From Corallochytrium limacisporum (lineage: Eukaryota > Opisthokonta), in contig PDIP01000263.1 of the NCBI GenBank assembly GCA_002811645.1, positions 1 through 47,702 of the forward strand: 47,702 nt of DNA. The letters run 5' to 3'. The first letter of the stretch is position 1; the number at the start of each line of letters is the position of its first letter. Shown here piece by piece: positions 21,489 to 31,196 of this stretch. The translations under genes were made by a program, and so were the position numbers. The notes under the pieces are model-generated. The model ran no database searches. It saw nothing but the letters and a program-made list of their open reading frames with translations, and was not told the DNA's origin.

Positions 21489-22673
21489 ATGCGGGTACGA
21501 ATGGGCAAGCTTATCTTACTGCTCTATCCGCTTCTCCTCTTCCTTTTCCTGTTCAGTCGGAGTGGGTATGAACAATCCCCAGGTAGTACTTCTGCCCCGT
21601 CCCATCCTTGGAACCGGACTAAAGGAAAGGCCAAGGACATCCAGGACAGCACCTACGTCACGCCACCAGCTCGGATACTGACTCCACAAGATCAGGGTCT
21701 TGGAAGTATAGATCCCGATGCGGAGTATGCGCGAGTGGTCATATGCAGTGATAAGAACAACATCGGTGGCATGGTAGCACTGATGAATTCAATCTTGACG
21801 AACGCATCAAAGCCGTCCAATGTCTTCTTCTATTTGGTCGTAAGTGCGGATGCCCTCTACCATGCGGACTATTACATTAGCAAATACTTCGACCGAGATC
21901 AGACCATTCTACGGGTCTTCCCGGACGAGTGGGTGAAGGGGCGTGTGAAAATTCGAGGCGGACGCAAGAAGCTGGCCGCGCCGCTCAACTATGCACGATT
22001 TTACATTCCGAAACTCTTCCGCACATTACGCTCAGGTCGCGTAATCTTTATCGATGACGACTGCATCGTTCAAGGTGACATTTTTGAGCTGCTACATCAA
22101 CCTATTGACCATGGGCATGTCTTAACCGTCTCTGCAGACTGTGTAGGCGGAGGGAATTTGGTGCAGCATTATGTCAACTTCAGGAGCGACATGGTCAAGG
22201 CGTACGCTAAGGAAGTCGGGGGTGACCGCCTCAATCCCAATGGCTGTGCATTCAACGCTGGCGTTTTTGTTGCGGACATGGATCGGTGGATGATGGAGGG
22301 TATTACAGACCAGTTGGATTTCTGGATGTATGCAAATACTCAGCACAAGATATATGGCATGGGACCGGCTGGTGGTGGAAGTCAACCGCCAATGCTGCTC
22401 ACCCTCGGCGGCAAGTTTACCGAGCTCGATCCGAAGTGGCACAAGCGAGGCCTCGGCTGGGACGGCCGTCTGGACCCGGAGCAGTTGCGCAAGGAGGCAA
22501 AGCTCCTCCACTGGACAGGAAGTGGAAAGCCCTGGTCCCGAGGTGGGAAACACCGTGACCTGTGGATGCGATACTATCTCGAGGACCCCACTGGTCAATG
22601 GGTAGTGGAAAGCACTGAGGAACCCACGTACAAGTATGTAGACGCGAATGGTAAGGAAGTCAGAGCACCCTAG
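21489..22673 (+). CDS. GLT8D1: GT8 glycosyltransferase, GLT8D1/2-like, type II membrane protein
   Basis: A 394-residue CAZy family GT8 transferase most like animal GLT8D1/GLT8D2, Golgi enzymes of uncertain acceptor. A signal anchor occupies about residues 6-24 (a Leu/Phe-rich run), followed by a stem. The catalytic domain begins at ARVVICSDKNNIGGMVALMN. The metal- and nucleotide-sugar-binding motif is VIFIDDDCIVQGDIFEL (about 184-200). Later GT8 motifs are CAFNAGVFVADMDRW and the C-terminal KLLHWTGSGKPW. The ending YLEDPTGQW also matches GLT8D1. Length agrees with the family (about 350-370). The start ATG directly precedes the anchor. A retaining mechanism is expected for GT8. It ends 72 bp from SELO. 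Confidence 0.9.
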   Translation: MRVRMGKLILLLYPLLLFLFLFSRSGYEQSPGSTSAPSHPWNRTKGKAKDIQDSTYVTPPARILTPQDQGLGSIDPDAEYARVVICSDKNNIGGMVALMNSILTNASKPSNVFFYLVVSADALYHADYYISKYFDRDQTILRVFPDEWVKGRVKIRGGRKKLAAPLNYARFYIPKLFRTLRSGRVIFIDDDCIVQGDIFELLHQPIDHGHVLTVSADCVGGGNLVQHYVNFRSDMVKAYAKEVGGDRLNPNGCAFNAGVFVADMDRWMMEGITDQLDFWMYANTQHKIYGMGPAGGGSQPPMLLTLGGKFTELDPKWHKRGLGWDGRLDPEQLRKEAKLLHWTGSGKPWSRGGKHRDLWMRYYLEDPTGQWVVESTEEPTYKYVDANGKEVRAP

Positions 22674-22745
22674 ATCTAGCAAGAAACTTTGTATATATTG
22701 AAACTAAACTTTACCATTTGAATTGTCGTTTTGGTGTCTGTCCTT

Positions 22746-24683
22746 CTAGCTGGAGCAAGAGACGCACAGAGTCTCGGCCCATTCCGGTTTCTTCTCCCCA
22801 AATATTTGGTCGTCGGATTCGGGCAGTTTTGTGAACGGATCTTCCATAACGGACTGCAGCTTACGCAAGAATGTGTAATCACCAGCCTCGGCCTCGGCAA
22901 TGGCGCGCTGGGCCAGGTGTTGGCGTAGGACGTACTGCGGATTGCTGGCATTCAAGATCTGGCGGCGCTCTTCAGCATTTGACATACCAGCCTTCTCCAG
23001 AGCGCTTACGTATTCCTGCACAAAGATTTCCCACTTGGTTCTGGTCTGCGCACGGAATTCGGACTCGTCCATCTTTGCAAGCTCGTCGAAGCGCTCCCAA
23101 TCTTTTTCCATGGCGTCGAAATCGACTGGTCCGCCGAGTATCCGCTCATAAATGTACTTCTGTTCGTCGGGCAGTTCCTTCATCATGGAAATCTGCTTCC
23201 GACTCAAGGATGGTTGGCGCTGGTACGCGAGTTGAGTGGAGGTGCCGGATTGGTTGGTCAGAGCGTCAACCAAAGCGTTCTGGCTATCAGTGTCCTTGAG
23301 ATTACCCAGGGTCGTGAGAGCACGGAAGCTGTTTGTCCAATCACCCGCAGTCTCCTCAAGAGTCTCAAGGAACTTGTCCCGCACGGTTTTACTAGTCTCG
23401 TCCGCGGTGTTGAACCCCATCTTGCCAGCAAAGATTCGGTTGTACTCTGCCTGAAACTCCGAGTCATAAGAGTCCAAGCCTTGCCGTAGATCCTCCATGT
23501 CCATAATGAAGGTGAGCACTTCCGCAAAGCGCGCAAGGTTCCACTTGCATACAGCAACCTGGTTGCGGTAGCAGTATCGACTGCCATTGTCGGAATGATT
23601 TGGTGTGTAGTTCGGATCGAACCGGTCCAGGAATCCATAAGGACCATAGTCAATGGTCAACCCAAGAATACTCAGATTATCCGTGTTCAGGACACCGTGG
23701 ACAAACCCCACAGCTTGCCACCTGGCGACCGTGTGGGCAGTGCGCTTGACTACTTCCTTGTAGAAAGCGGCCCGGCGCTTCTTTGTCGCGATCTCCTCAT
23801 CTCCATCTGTGATGCTCTCGTAGATTTCCGGGAAATGGTTCTGGATGGTGTAGTCCGTCAGTTGCTCACAAAGTACCTCATTACCAGCACTGGGACCTCC
23901 GGAACGAAAAATCTCCCAAGAACCAAGGCGGAGGAAGCTTTGCGCCAGGCGGAGAACAACTGCACACTTCTCATCCACCGGGTGGCCGTCATAGAGTGGG
24001 TCACGCATGACTTTGGTGATATCACTGACCACTAGTGTAGCTGCTCGTGATGTCGGTACGCCCAGAGCCGCCATGTGCTCACTGCATAGGAACTCACGAA
24101 TACTCGAACGCAGTACAGCTCGTCCATCTGCAAAGCGGCTGTATGGAGTCTTGCCGGCTCCCTTCATCTGCAACTCCACCCGGCTTCCTTTGCTGTTGAT
24201 GATTTCACCGAGGGTTATTGCGCGTCCATCACCCAACTGTCCCGCAAATTGTCCAAACTGGTGGCCACAGTAGCAGTGTGCTATTGGCAGGGCACCCGGG
24301 GGCACCTCACAGCCGCCAAAGTAGTTGGCTAGCTTCTTGTCGTTCAGTGGGTCCTCGAGGTGTTCAAGATCCAAGAGCTCCAATGCCGTTTTGCTGAATG
24401 CGGCCACATATGGTTTCTCCATCGGAGTTGGTTGTACCTCTGAGTAGATCACTCCCGGAGTCGGCCTCTGCACCAAATGATTCTTGTCCTGGTCGACAGG
24501 CAAGGATCTAACCGCCAGCAGATCCCAAGGCATGTCATCCAAGGATGCCTTGGTCTTGTTACTCTGTGGCTCTGTGGAGGTCGCCATAGTTCCTCTCTTT
24601 AGTGTACTAAAAATGGCAGTAGGAGCAACGCGTCTCGAAACCCGTGTTGATGACCTCACTAAGAAGCTACTTCCACAAAGCAT
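22746..24683 (-). CDS. SELENOO: Selenoprotein O homologue (Cys form), protein AMPylase
   Basis: A 645-residue protein of the SelO (UPF0061) family, mitochondrial pseudokinase-fold enzymes that transfer AMP from ATP to protein Ser/Thr/Tyr and respond to oxidative stress. Visible family blocks are YCGHQFGQFAGQLGDGRAI, KGAGKTPYSRFADGRAVLRS, GVPTSRAATLV, GVLNTDNLSILGLTIDYGP and RYCYRNQVAVCKWNL. The first 30 residues are Arg/Ser-rich and hydrophobic, consistent with a mitochondrial presequence, and the ATG gives this extension. The C-terminus ends CVSCSS, where vertebrates have selenocysteine in CVTUSS. The codon here is TGC, so selenium insertion is not used and no stop-codon recoding is needed. 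Human length is 669. Confidence 0.95.
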   Translation of the reverse strand: MLCGSSFLVRSSTRVSRRVAPTAIFSTLKRGTMATSTEPQSNKTKASLDDMPWDLLAVRSLPVDQDKNHLVQRPTPGVIYSEVQPTPMEKPYVAAFSKTALELLDLEHLEDPLNDKKLANYFGGCEVPPGALPIAHCYCGHQFGQFAGQLGDGRAITLGEIINSKGSRVELQMKGAGKTPYSRFADGRAVLRSSIREFLCSEHMAALGVPTSRAATLVVSDITKVMRDPLYDGHPVDEKCAVVLRLAQSFLRLGSWEIFRSGGPSAGNEVLCEQLTDYTIQNHFPEIYESITDGDEEIATKKRRAAFYKEVVKRTAHTVARWQAVGFVHGVLNTDNLSILGLTIDYGPYGFLDRFDPNYTPNHSDNGSRYCYRNQVAVCKWNLARFAEVLTFIMDMEDLRQGLDSYDSEFQAEYNRIFAGKMGFNTADETSKTVRDKFLETLEETAGDWTNSFRALTTLGNLKDTDSQNALVDALTNQSGTSTQLAYQRQPSLSRKQISMMKELPDEQKYIYERILGGPVDFDAMEKDWERFDELAKMDESEFRAQTRTKWEIFVQEYVSALEKAGMSNAEERRQILNASNPQYVLRQHLAQRAIAEAEAGDYTFLRKLQSVMEDPFTKLPESDDQIFGEKKPEWAETLCVSCSS

Positions 24684-25679
24684 CTACCTGTTTCATTCAG
24701 TCCATTTGCTAGTCATGCGCAACCGGCTGATCACACTCTCGTCATTGGGGACTAAATCATCACATATTCTTTGACAACGCCTGTGCACCACTGTTACTTC
24801 CATTCTACGCCCTGTCTTCCGTACCTTTACCGTTCTACCGGGTACTGTGTACGTCTTAATCATATCGCTTTCCGCTGGGATGGTCCCAGGGGACCCTCCC
24901 CGTTTCGCTCCTCCGTGAGCTCTTATCAGCCGACGGCCCTGCTGCCCGAGGTCGGTGGACAAGCGCTCGCACAAAACGATGGATTCAAATTAATGTTTTT
25001 GGTGTCTATTAGGGGTTTGGTTTTACCAGAGATGTGTTGGGGGGAGGGAGGGGGGGTTGGTCTTGAGTGCAAGAAACTGGGAGAAGGGGGAAGGTGATGG
25101 GCACGCAGTGGGAAAAAATAGCCCATATTTTGTCATTTTGCAAAAGGGGGGCCCCACCTCACGCTCTGAGGAGAGATCTCCCCACGTTAACGACCAGTGA
25201 ACTCTTGCGCCGGTGGCGCTCGGGGACGGGTGCGATCGGCTGGTGGACCGCTCGCTTATGGGCTGGATTTGCGGCTGGTGGATAATCGCTTGAGTTTTTA
25301 ATCGTTCTGGTCCCTCGCCCCCTTTGGCACGAGCTTTTTCGCGTGGCGTAAATGTGTAGCAGCCACTGGAGAGTGGTGGCGACGTTTAACGAATAGAGAG
25401 TGATAGTGGACCAAAGGAAAACTTGGTAACAAGAATACGAGTTTCTGAAGTGTTCCGGAGACAATGGAACATCTGTACGAATGATCTTTCGAAGAAGGAC
25501 CGTGGGCGAGCTTATCTTGAGCTACAAAAAGGTTTGTCTTGCAACTGAAGTTTATTTCCTGCAATGGTTCCATTGTGCCTACCAATGGGCGAGTTTGGAG
25601 TGATATTGACAACATCAAGATTGTGAGGACTCAAGTATCAGAGACAAGGAATGACCAAATTCACATAACAAAGGGTTGC
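24684..25679. other. Gene-free divergent promoter region (SELO / F-box gene)
   Basis: About 1 kb between divergent genes. It contains a G-rich stretch at about 25038-25060. The open frame of the F-box gene continues upstream to 25539 but has no ATG before 25680. No RNA gene recognised. Confidence 0.45.
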
Positions 25680-26852
25680 ATGGCGCCTCGCACACTAACA
25701 AACATGAACAGCGAACAGACCACTCCCGGCGATGACCTGGGAGAAGCCGGTGGTGACGAAGGAGGCATGATAGATGGGAAACGCGGACTTGAGCAGAAAC
25801 ATAGAGTCATCAACAATAGCAAACAAAGCGTTAGCATGATCACAACTAGCTTCAATGCAAGCTCGGCGGCCATTTCTCTGCCGGGTAGCAATCGTAACGC
25901 GTTGAATATTGCTCAGTTGCCAGACGATATTCTATTGAAGATTCTTAATTACCTGGGACCCAGGGACCTGGCCCGGGCAAGCGCCAGCTGCACCCGACTG
26001 CAGGCGGTCAGCAGCAGACTCTGGCGCAGGCATTACAAAGATCTCGTACGGCCCCGTGTGCGCCAGCCACGCGTATTGATCTGTCTCGGAGAGGCACATC
26101 GTACGGGCGACCTCAGCGAAGTCAGCGAAAGTTCATGCTCGGACGTTGGTGAAACTGTAATGACGGACAGGACTGCGGCCGATCAGGAAGTGGCAGAATT
26201 GAGCCAGGGCATCGTAGGCTCTCCTTTCTTGAAGCCCACGCATATTCCTTCGTCCTATACGAACAGTTCAATGGGGATTCGTACAGTGGACTGGCATGGA
26301 GCTTTTGTGAGCAGATATCTAGACCATGTGCGGCACAGGCGTTTCTTCGCTGCCATTGATCGTGAGCCCCTAATTGACCCGGAGGCACAAGCAAAGGTTA
26401 CGAGATGTGAAGCAGAGTGGGGTCTGAAGCTGCCGGTAGCAGTGCGGAACTTTTTCGGCCTGAAGCATGTGCAACGGGTCGTGTACAAAATTTTTCCCAC
26501 CAACAATCGACTGCTGACTCCCACAAACAATCCGTCCGATTGGCCACTGCGGGATACAGATCGTGGGCGCAAATTACTACAGATCATGGAAGATAATAGT
26601 GGTAATTCGGTTTTTTGGTACGTAATGTGGGATGCATCGGATCTAGACTCGGTCGACCCCGATCCGCCGGTGTACGTAAGCGAGACAAAGCTGGGCGAGG
26701 AAGAGGGACAGCTGGTCGACGAATCACATCTCATGCTGGAATGCCAGCACTTTAGTACCTTCTTCCTGACAATCGCTTCGGATGGTCTAGCTTGGTACAA
26801 GGAACATACATCTAATCCAGTGGACTTTAGTCTGCTTGACATTCTTGACTAA
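25680..26852 (+). CDS. F-box protein with C-terminal SUKH (SMI1/KNR4-like) domain
   Basis: A 390-residue putative SCF ubiquitin-ligase receptor. A polar N-terminus precedes an F-box at about residues 75-120 (ALNIAQLPDDILLKILNYLG, then ARASASCTRLQAV and LWRRHYKDL), the SKP1-binding module. The C-terminal half (about 235-385) resembles the SMI1/KNR4 (SUKH) fold: CEAEWGLKLPVAVRNFFGL at its start, a central segment with WPLRDTDRG, and FSTFFLTIASDGLAWY near the end. Animal FBXO3 also combines an F-box with a SUKH domain, but it adds an ApaG domain not seen here, so I do not assign that symbol. The start is the first ATG of the frame; the open frame extends upstream without ATG. It ends 53 bp from DIS3L. 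Confidence 0.8.
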   Translation: MAPRTLTNMNSEQTTPGDDLGEAGGDEGGMIDGKRGLEQKHRVINNSKQSVSMITTSFNASSAAISLPGSNRNALNIAQLPDDILLKILNYLGPRDLARASASCTRLQAVSSRLWRRHYKDLVRPRVRQPRVLICLGEAHRTGDLSEVSESSCSDVGETVMTDRTAADQEVAELSQGIVGSPFLKPTHIPSSYTNSSMGIRTVDWHGAFVSRYLDHVRHRRFFAAIDREPLIDPEAQAKVTRCEAEWGLKLPVAVRNFFGLKHVQRVVYKIFPTNNRLLTPTNNPSDWPLRDTDRGRKLLQIMEDNSGNSVFWYVMWDASDLDSVDPDPPVYVSETKLGEEEGQLVDESHLMLECQHFSTFFLTIASDGLAWYKEHTSNPVDFSLLDILD

Positions 26853-26905
26853 TGCCAAACGGCATGTATAGTACATACATAAATTCTGAACCACTTTCCA
26901 TTGTC

Positions 26906-29900
26906 TCACAGACGCATTGACAAGCCACGAAATTGACTGAGTAGTCTGAACACATCCGTGTGATCTTGCTCGCGCTCTGCATCGCTGCTCTGCTTTTTGT
27001 TTCCCTTTGGTAGACTTGTGGCCTTTTCAGCCTCATCCGCCAGTCGCCCAACGCTCCCAGTGACAGATTTGCCAAAACGATGCTCATCAGCTGGGCCTTT
27101 CCGATCAAGTGTTTGCATACCACACAAACTCACGACATAGAGATTGATCTTTGTCCGATGGGCCCTAGACGAAGCCAGATCTACCAGAACTGTGACGCGC
27201 TGAAACAAACGGCACGTTTGTGAGTGTTTCTTGTCGTGCCGGGTGATACGTACGCTGTAGTTGTCATGACCTTCGCCTATCAGTTCGGAACCCAAATCGC
27301 TGGTTTTGAGACACAGTTCACTCAGATCCCCATCACCCTTCATTGAAGCGAATGTCTCCCTAACATGGCGGGCAGTTGCTTGTGTGTCCGACAGGTTAAA
27401 CACCGATGCCATAAAATGAGACCCTTGCTCATTGTCAGAGGGTTTCGTTAGCAGGCTCTGCAGCGGCACATTTGCACCCAAAGAGAAGGCTGGCAGGTAT
27501 ATCATGATGCCATTCACTGCTTGAATATCAATGACCAGTCCCTCAACAACCCGCTGCTGGACTGATAACCGCCGCAGGTAGTCCAGTAGGAACAGCCGGG
27601 TGGCCTCTCGTTGGCTGACCTTAGATGCCCGGTGACGATCATTTATGTGCCTGCAGAGGGCCCCAAGCCGGCCGCTATCGTAAGAATCCACGTCCCTAAT
27701 CATCCGTTTGTCTCCAAGGCAGGCCAGGAGTAGGCGGTGCACCACGACGTCGGCGTAACGCCGGATGGGTGATGTAAAGTGCGTATAGAGATCCAGACCT
27801 AGGCCGTAGTGTGAATAGTCACCAGTGGGGTCGGCCCCGATACATATATACTCGGCCTCTGACATGGCTCGCACGGCCATTTGCCTGAGGATTGACCGAA
27901 ACATAGGCTCACTACGATCATCACAATCACTCAGTGATGTCGCAAGGGCCTTGTTGCTCTCATGATTGATGGAAAAGCCTTTAGAGGCAGCGAGGCGAGC
28001 CAGCGTTTGGAATCCATTCGCGTCTGGTAGAGCATGGCGGCGCAGCACGGCCAGATTAGGCACCTGCTCTGTCAGGTACTCAGCAACTTGCCGATTAGCC
28101 AAAATCATGAGCTCCGCAATTACTTTGTGGATGGGCAGACCTTGCTTCGGCGTCATACCTGTCACCTGCCCCGTTGTCCGGTCTATTCGGATCTGCAACT
28201 CCGCATCTGATTCTAATTCCAGGGCACCATTGTCAAGGCGCAACTGACGGAAATGCTCTGCGATACGGAATGCCCATTGAATGCTGCTCAGGACTGTTTG
28301 ATACTCGCTGGTACTCGCTTTCAAAAGAGCGGCCGGACAGTCTCCGATGCTCCCTAAAATGTTCTTGCGATCAGATAAATTGTCTTTGAGGTCCATTCCT
28401 GGGTCACCAGCATAATCCATAATGCTTTGTGCAACTTCGTAGCTCATCTTGTAGCGATTTTTTAAGGCGGTACGCCCCATCCACACATTCTGTACTCTAA
28501 AGTCAGGTAGTCGGAATCGCCAGAGGACGCTAACTGCAAAGCGCTCTTCTCCTCCCTGCAGAGAGCAAAGGTTCTCACTTAGTTGCTCTGGCAACATGTT
28601 GAATCTGCGGTCGGGCAGGTACACAGTTGTGGATCGTTGAGACGCCTCACGATCATTTGCACTTCCCGTCCGCACGAAGTGACTCACATCCGCAATGTGG
28701 ACACCGAGCTCTATTACCTGACCTCTCTGCATCTCGCGGATGCTCAGTGCATCATCGACGTCCTGAGACCCGATGGGATCAATGGACATCACAGTGTGAG
28801 TTTCCCGCAGATCCCTGCGTTCTAGAGGCGAAGACTCCGAGTCGTTGTGAATGGTCCAATCGTTACCGGGTAACTCTGCCATCTGTTCCTCTGAAAATGG
28901 TCTGATTGCAACATCGTGTTCGATCAGCAGACCGCGGAGGTCAGTGGTGAGATCACCAATGTCTCCTAAGGTCTTCACATAATGACCGTCTGGCATTTTG
29001 AATTCTGCATCCCAGCGGTCGATACGTACTACAAACCGTTGACTGGCTAGCTTGTCCGCCTGTCGGGTACTGAATCTGATACAGGGAATGTTTCGATCCG
29101 CAGGAACTGCAACCTGTTGGCTACCAGGGACCACAGATCCATCATCCTGGACACGAAGAGAACAGACATAGTCTTTCCAGGCCCGTGAGTCAATTGCGAT
29201 CACTTTCGCGTTCAGCAGTCCCTTATCATCTGCTGCTAGAAGGAGACCAGCATCGTCAAGGGGATAGTCGCCTATCTCCTCGTCTACGTCGATGATAGCA
29301 CCGTCAACCTCTGCCGCATCTTCTTCATATTTTTTCATTAGTTCTACATACACCACATCATTGTGCATTGCACGATTGGCACATTTCAAGTTTGGAACGC
29401 GAAGAGTCGTCTGCACTGGCTTCGTGACCCGCACGAAGCCATACGTCTCTTGTCCCTGTCCCTTTGACATGTGTCTCCCTTCTGCCCTCTGGAACCTGCC
29501 ATACATCACTTTCCCGCTGGCTAAAAGATTTTGAGCCATCTCAAGGGCTGTATGTGCGGCAAATGGATGCTTTTCAGTGTCGCCTCTAGCGGCCAGCGCC
29601 GGATTCTCTTCCTTGCGAATGTCTGCCATCATGGCCCCCTGTAGGCCATCGAGGATGGCCAATGTATCCGGTTGGTTGAGGTAATCATACCCAAAGGCTT
29701 CACAAAGCAAATCTTCCATACCAATGGTTTCACAGCCATGCTCTGAATAGACATGTTGGCTTGATGCGGAACAAGAAACGATGCGCACCGTCGGCACCTC
29801 ATTATCTTCGGCCCCTTTCTGCTGCAATGTATCGTACAGATGCTCTCCTAGGTATGATGCTGCAACCAGGGCTGCCCTTGTATCCCTGTCCTTCGCCGTC

Positions 29901-30382
29901 TCTTTTGCTGGCTCACGCACAGCAAACGTATTGATATTGTGTTCGTTGTCGAACAGCACCAATGAACTGTTGGAGTCTTCAATAATACGACGCAGCTGTG
30001 ACTCTGACCTGCTATAGCCGAGCTCTTGAAAAATCTGGAAGGTGGACTGCAATACAACAATAATGGGCCTCTTACCACCAGGTGTAAGGTTTGATACTTC
30101 CTCAAAGAGCTCATAAAAGTATTTTCCGGCGCTTGGGTCTAGAACATATACTGTGGACTGTGGAAACACGGTCTTTCTTTGCCCTGTGATCTGATTCACC
30201 ACCTGTTGAGATCCACCTCTACTTCTCGACTTTTCGCAGTGTGGACATGTTTTGAAGGGGCAAGGCGTATCAGATCTGAGGTAATGCTCTCGAACAATGT
30301 GAACAATGTTGCCCTTTTTGTTGCGTATATTGAGCATGCGCTCAACACGCGTGCCCTGGAACGCTTGGACTTTGTCCGGCAT
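26906..30382 (-). CDS. DIS3L: DIS3L-type exosome 3'-5' exoribonuclease
   Basis: A 1158-residue RNase II/RNB exonuclease. The N-terminus carries the conserved HIVREHYLRSDTPC and a CR3-like cysteine cluster (CPFKTCPHC). The PIN-like domain (about 60-230) appears catalytically dead: PDTN of active DIS3 reads LDPSAG, and the TNDRRN block reads VSCSASS, as in the cytoplasmic paralogue DIS3L. Cold-shock domains follow. The RNB domain (about 515-870) has SIDPIGSQDVDDALSI, the acidic metal-binding cluster, plus YLPDRRFNMLPEQLSENLCS and HFTSPIRRYADVVVHRLLL. An S1-like domain and a polar tail end the protein. The exonuclease should be active in cytoplasmic RNA decay. It is about 100 residues longer than human DIS3L. 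The start ATG places REHYLR close to the N-terminus as expected. Confidence 0.9.
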   Translation of the reverse strand: MPDKVQAFQGTRVERMLNIRNKKGNIVHIVREHYLRSDTPCPFKTCPHCEKSRSRGGSQQVVNQITGQRKTVFPQSTVYVLDPSAGKYFYELFEEVSNLTPGGKRPIIVVLQSTFQIFQELGYSRSESQLRRIIEDSNSSLVLFDNEHNINTFAVREPAKETAKDRDTRAALVAASYLGEHLYDTLQQKGAEDNEVPTVRIVSCSASSQHVYSEHGCETIGMEDLLCEAFGYDYLNQPDTLAILDGLQGAMMADIRKEENPALAARGDTEKHPFAAHTALEMAQNLLASGKVMYGRFQRAEGRHMSKGQGQETYGFVRVTKPVQTTLRVPNLKCANRAMHNDVVYVELMKKYEEDAAEVDGAIIDVDEEIGDYPLDDAGLLLAADDKGLLNAKVIAIDSRAWKDYVCSLRVQDDGSVVPGSQQVAVPADRNIPCIRFSTRQADKLASQRFVVRIDRWDAEFKMPDGHYVKTLGDIGDLTTDLRGLLIEHDVAIRPFSEEQMAELPGNDWTIHNDSESSPLERRDLRETHTVMSIDPIGSQDVDDALSIREMQRGQVIELGVHIADVSHFVRTGSANDREASQRSTTVYLPDRRFNMLPEQLSENLCSLQGGEERFAVSVLWRFRLPDFRVQNVWMGRTALKNRYKMSYEVAQSIMDYAGDPGMDLKDNLSDRKNILGSIGDCPAALLKASTSEYQTVLSSIQWAFRIAEHFRQLRLDNGALELESDAELQIRIDRTTGQVTGMTPKQGLPIHKVIAELMILANRQVAEYLTEQVPNLAVLRRHALPDANGFQTLARLAASKGFSINHESNKALATSLSDCDDRSEPMFRSILRQMAVRAMSEAEYICIGADPTGDYSHYGLGLDLYTHFTSPIRRYADVVVHRLLLACLGDKRMIRDVDSYDSGRLGALCRHINDRHRASKVSQREATRLFLLDYLRRLSVQQRVVEGLVIDIQAVNGIMIYLPAFSLGANVPLQSLLTKPSDNEQGSHFMASVFNLSDTQATARHVRETFASMKGDGDLSELCLKTSDLGSELIGEGHDNYSVRITRHDKKHSQTCRLFQRVTVLVDLASSRAHRTKINLYVVSLCGMQTLDRKGPADEHRFGKSVTGSVGRLADEAEKATSLPKGNKKQSSDAEREQDHTDVFRLLSQFRGLSMRL

Positions 30383-30683
30383 TTCCCTGATCTCGGTGTC
30401 TTGTGTAGTTCATGCCATTGTTCATGAGAAAAATCTAACCATGTCATCTACTCAGATGCATAGTAAGTCACCACTGAAGCTGAAGGCCTAGCTTCGGCTT
30501 TAAGGACCTGTGCATCTTCCCGACGAAGCCTGTGCTACAGCCGCGGATTTGCTTGCTTTCCAGCTCCCGCCCGCCCGGTCACTGTGAAAGAACGGTGGGG
30601 GCAATCCTGAGCGTAGCTACAGGTATCTGCAATAGTAGTCCGATGTTGGAGAGGTTTCAAAGGCGAATCTGTATGAGGGATGT
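30383..30683. other. Short spacer between DIS3L and DPY-30-motif gene
   Basis: About 300 bases upstream of DIS3L. It contains a 9-bp hairpin at 30477-30500. No reading frame or RNA gene is recognised in the remainder. Confidence 0.45.
30477..30500. promoter_or_regulatory. Stem-loop upstream of DIS3L
   Basis: AAGCTGAAG (30477-30485) can pair with CTTCGGCTT (30492-30500) around a six-base loop, with one G-U wobble. It lies about 100 bases upstream of the DIS3L ATG and may fall in its 5' untranslated region, or in the 3' end of the upstream minus-strand transcript. The function is unknown. Confidence 0.35.
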
Positions 30684-31196
30684 CTACTGTGCAATGGGGT
30701 TGTTCTTGAAGAGATGCTCGGCTAGATAATCCACAGGATCATCGGGCCGGACGTTGATGACCTCAATGGGACCTTGTGTTAGTGTGGGCATAACGTTCTT
30801 CATGAGGTAGTTACGCAAAGGGGCGCTTTCTGACTCCATCAAGTCGGCTTCGTCCTTCTTGGGCTCCGCAACCTTGGCCGCCCACAACTCCTGTCGCTTC
30901 TGACGGTGCAGTTCATCCTCTTGCTTCTCGCGGTACTCGGCCACGATTGTGTTCATGTTCTGCACGATACCATGTTCATACTTGAGTTCCAGACCAATGT
31001 CCTTTAAAGCACCGATCTTAATGTTCAGTCTCATACTCAGATGGTCGTACACTGGCAGTTTAAAGCCACGCATGGTGGCAGCCACATCTCGCTTGACACT
31101 GTGGACGTTACCATAGCTCAGCGATTTAGCGATGGCAGTGGTGACCTCCAGCTGGCGGCAGACCCGCCACCGCCGTCCGAATGGCCGCCGTCGCAT
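30684..31196 (-). CDS. DPY-30-motif protein resembling the C-terminus of adenylate kinase 7
   Basis: A 170-residue protein ending in a Dpy-30 dimerisation motif (about residues 125-167, with [14 protein letters not shown] and [15 protein letters not shown]). The wording of this motif and the preceding charged helix ([18 protein letters not shown]) recall the tail of AK7, a cilium/flagellum-associated adenylate kinase. No Walker A or LID region of the kinase is present here or in the 1 kb upstream. It could be a stand-alone docking protein, a gene with an unseen upstream exon, or a 5' truncation. The first ATG gives an Arg-rich start ([11 protein letters not shown]) that looks unlike the rest; the next Met is residue 42. 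Dpy-30 motifs bind amphipathic helices in radial spokes and in COMPASS. The assignment to AK7 is from recall of the motif and moderately sure. Confidence 0.6.
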   Translation of the reverse strand: MRRRPFGRRWRVCRQLEVTTAIAKSLSYGNVHSVKRDVAATMRGFKLPVYDHLSMRLNIKIGALKDIGLELKYEHGIVQNMNTIVAEYREKQEDELHRQKRQELWAAKVAEPKKDEADLMESESAPLRNYLMKNVMPTLTQGPIEVINVRPDDPVDYLAEHLFKNNPIAQ

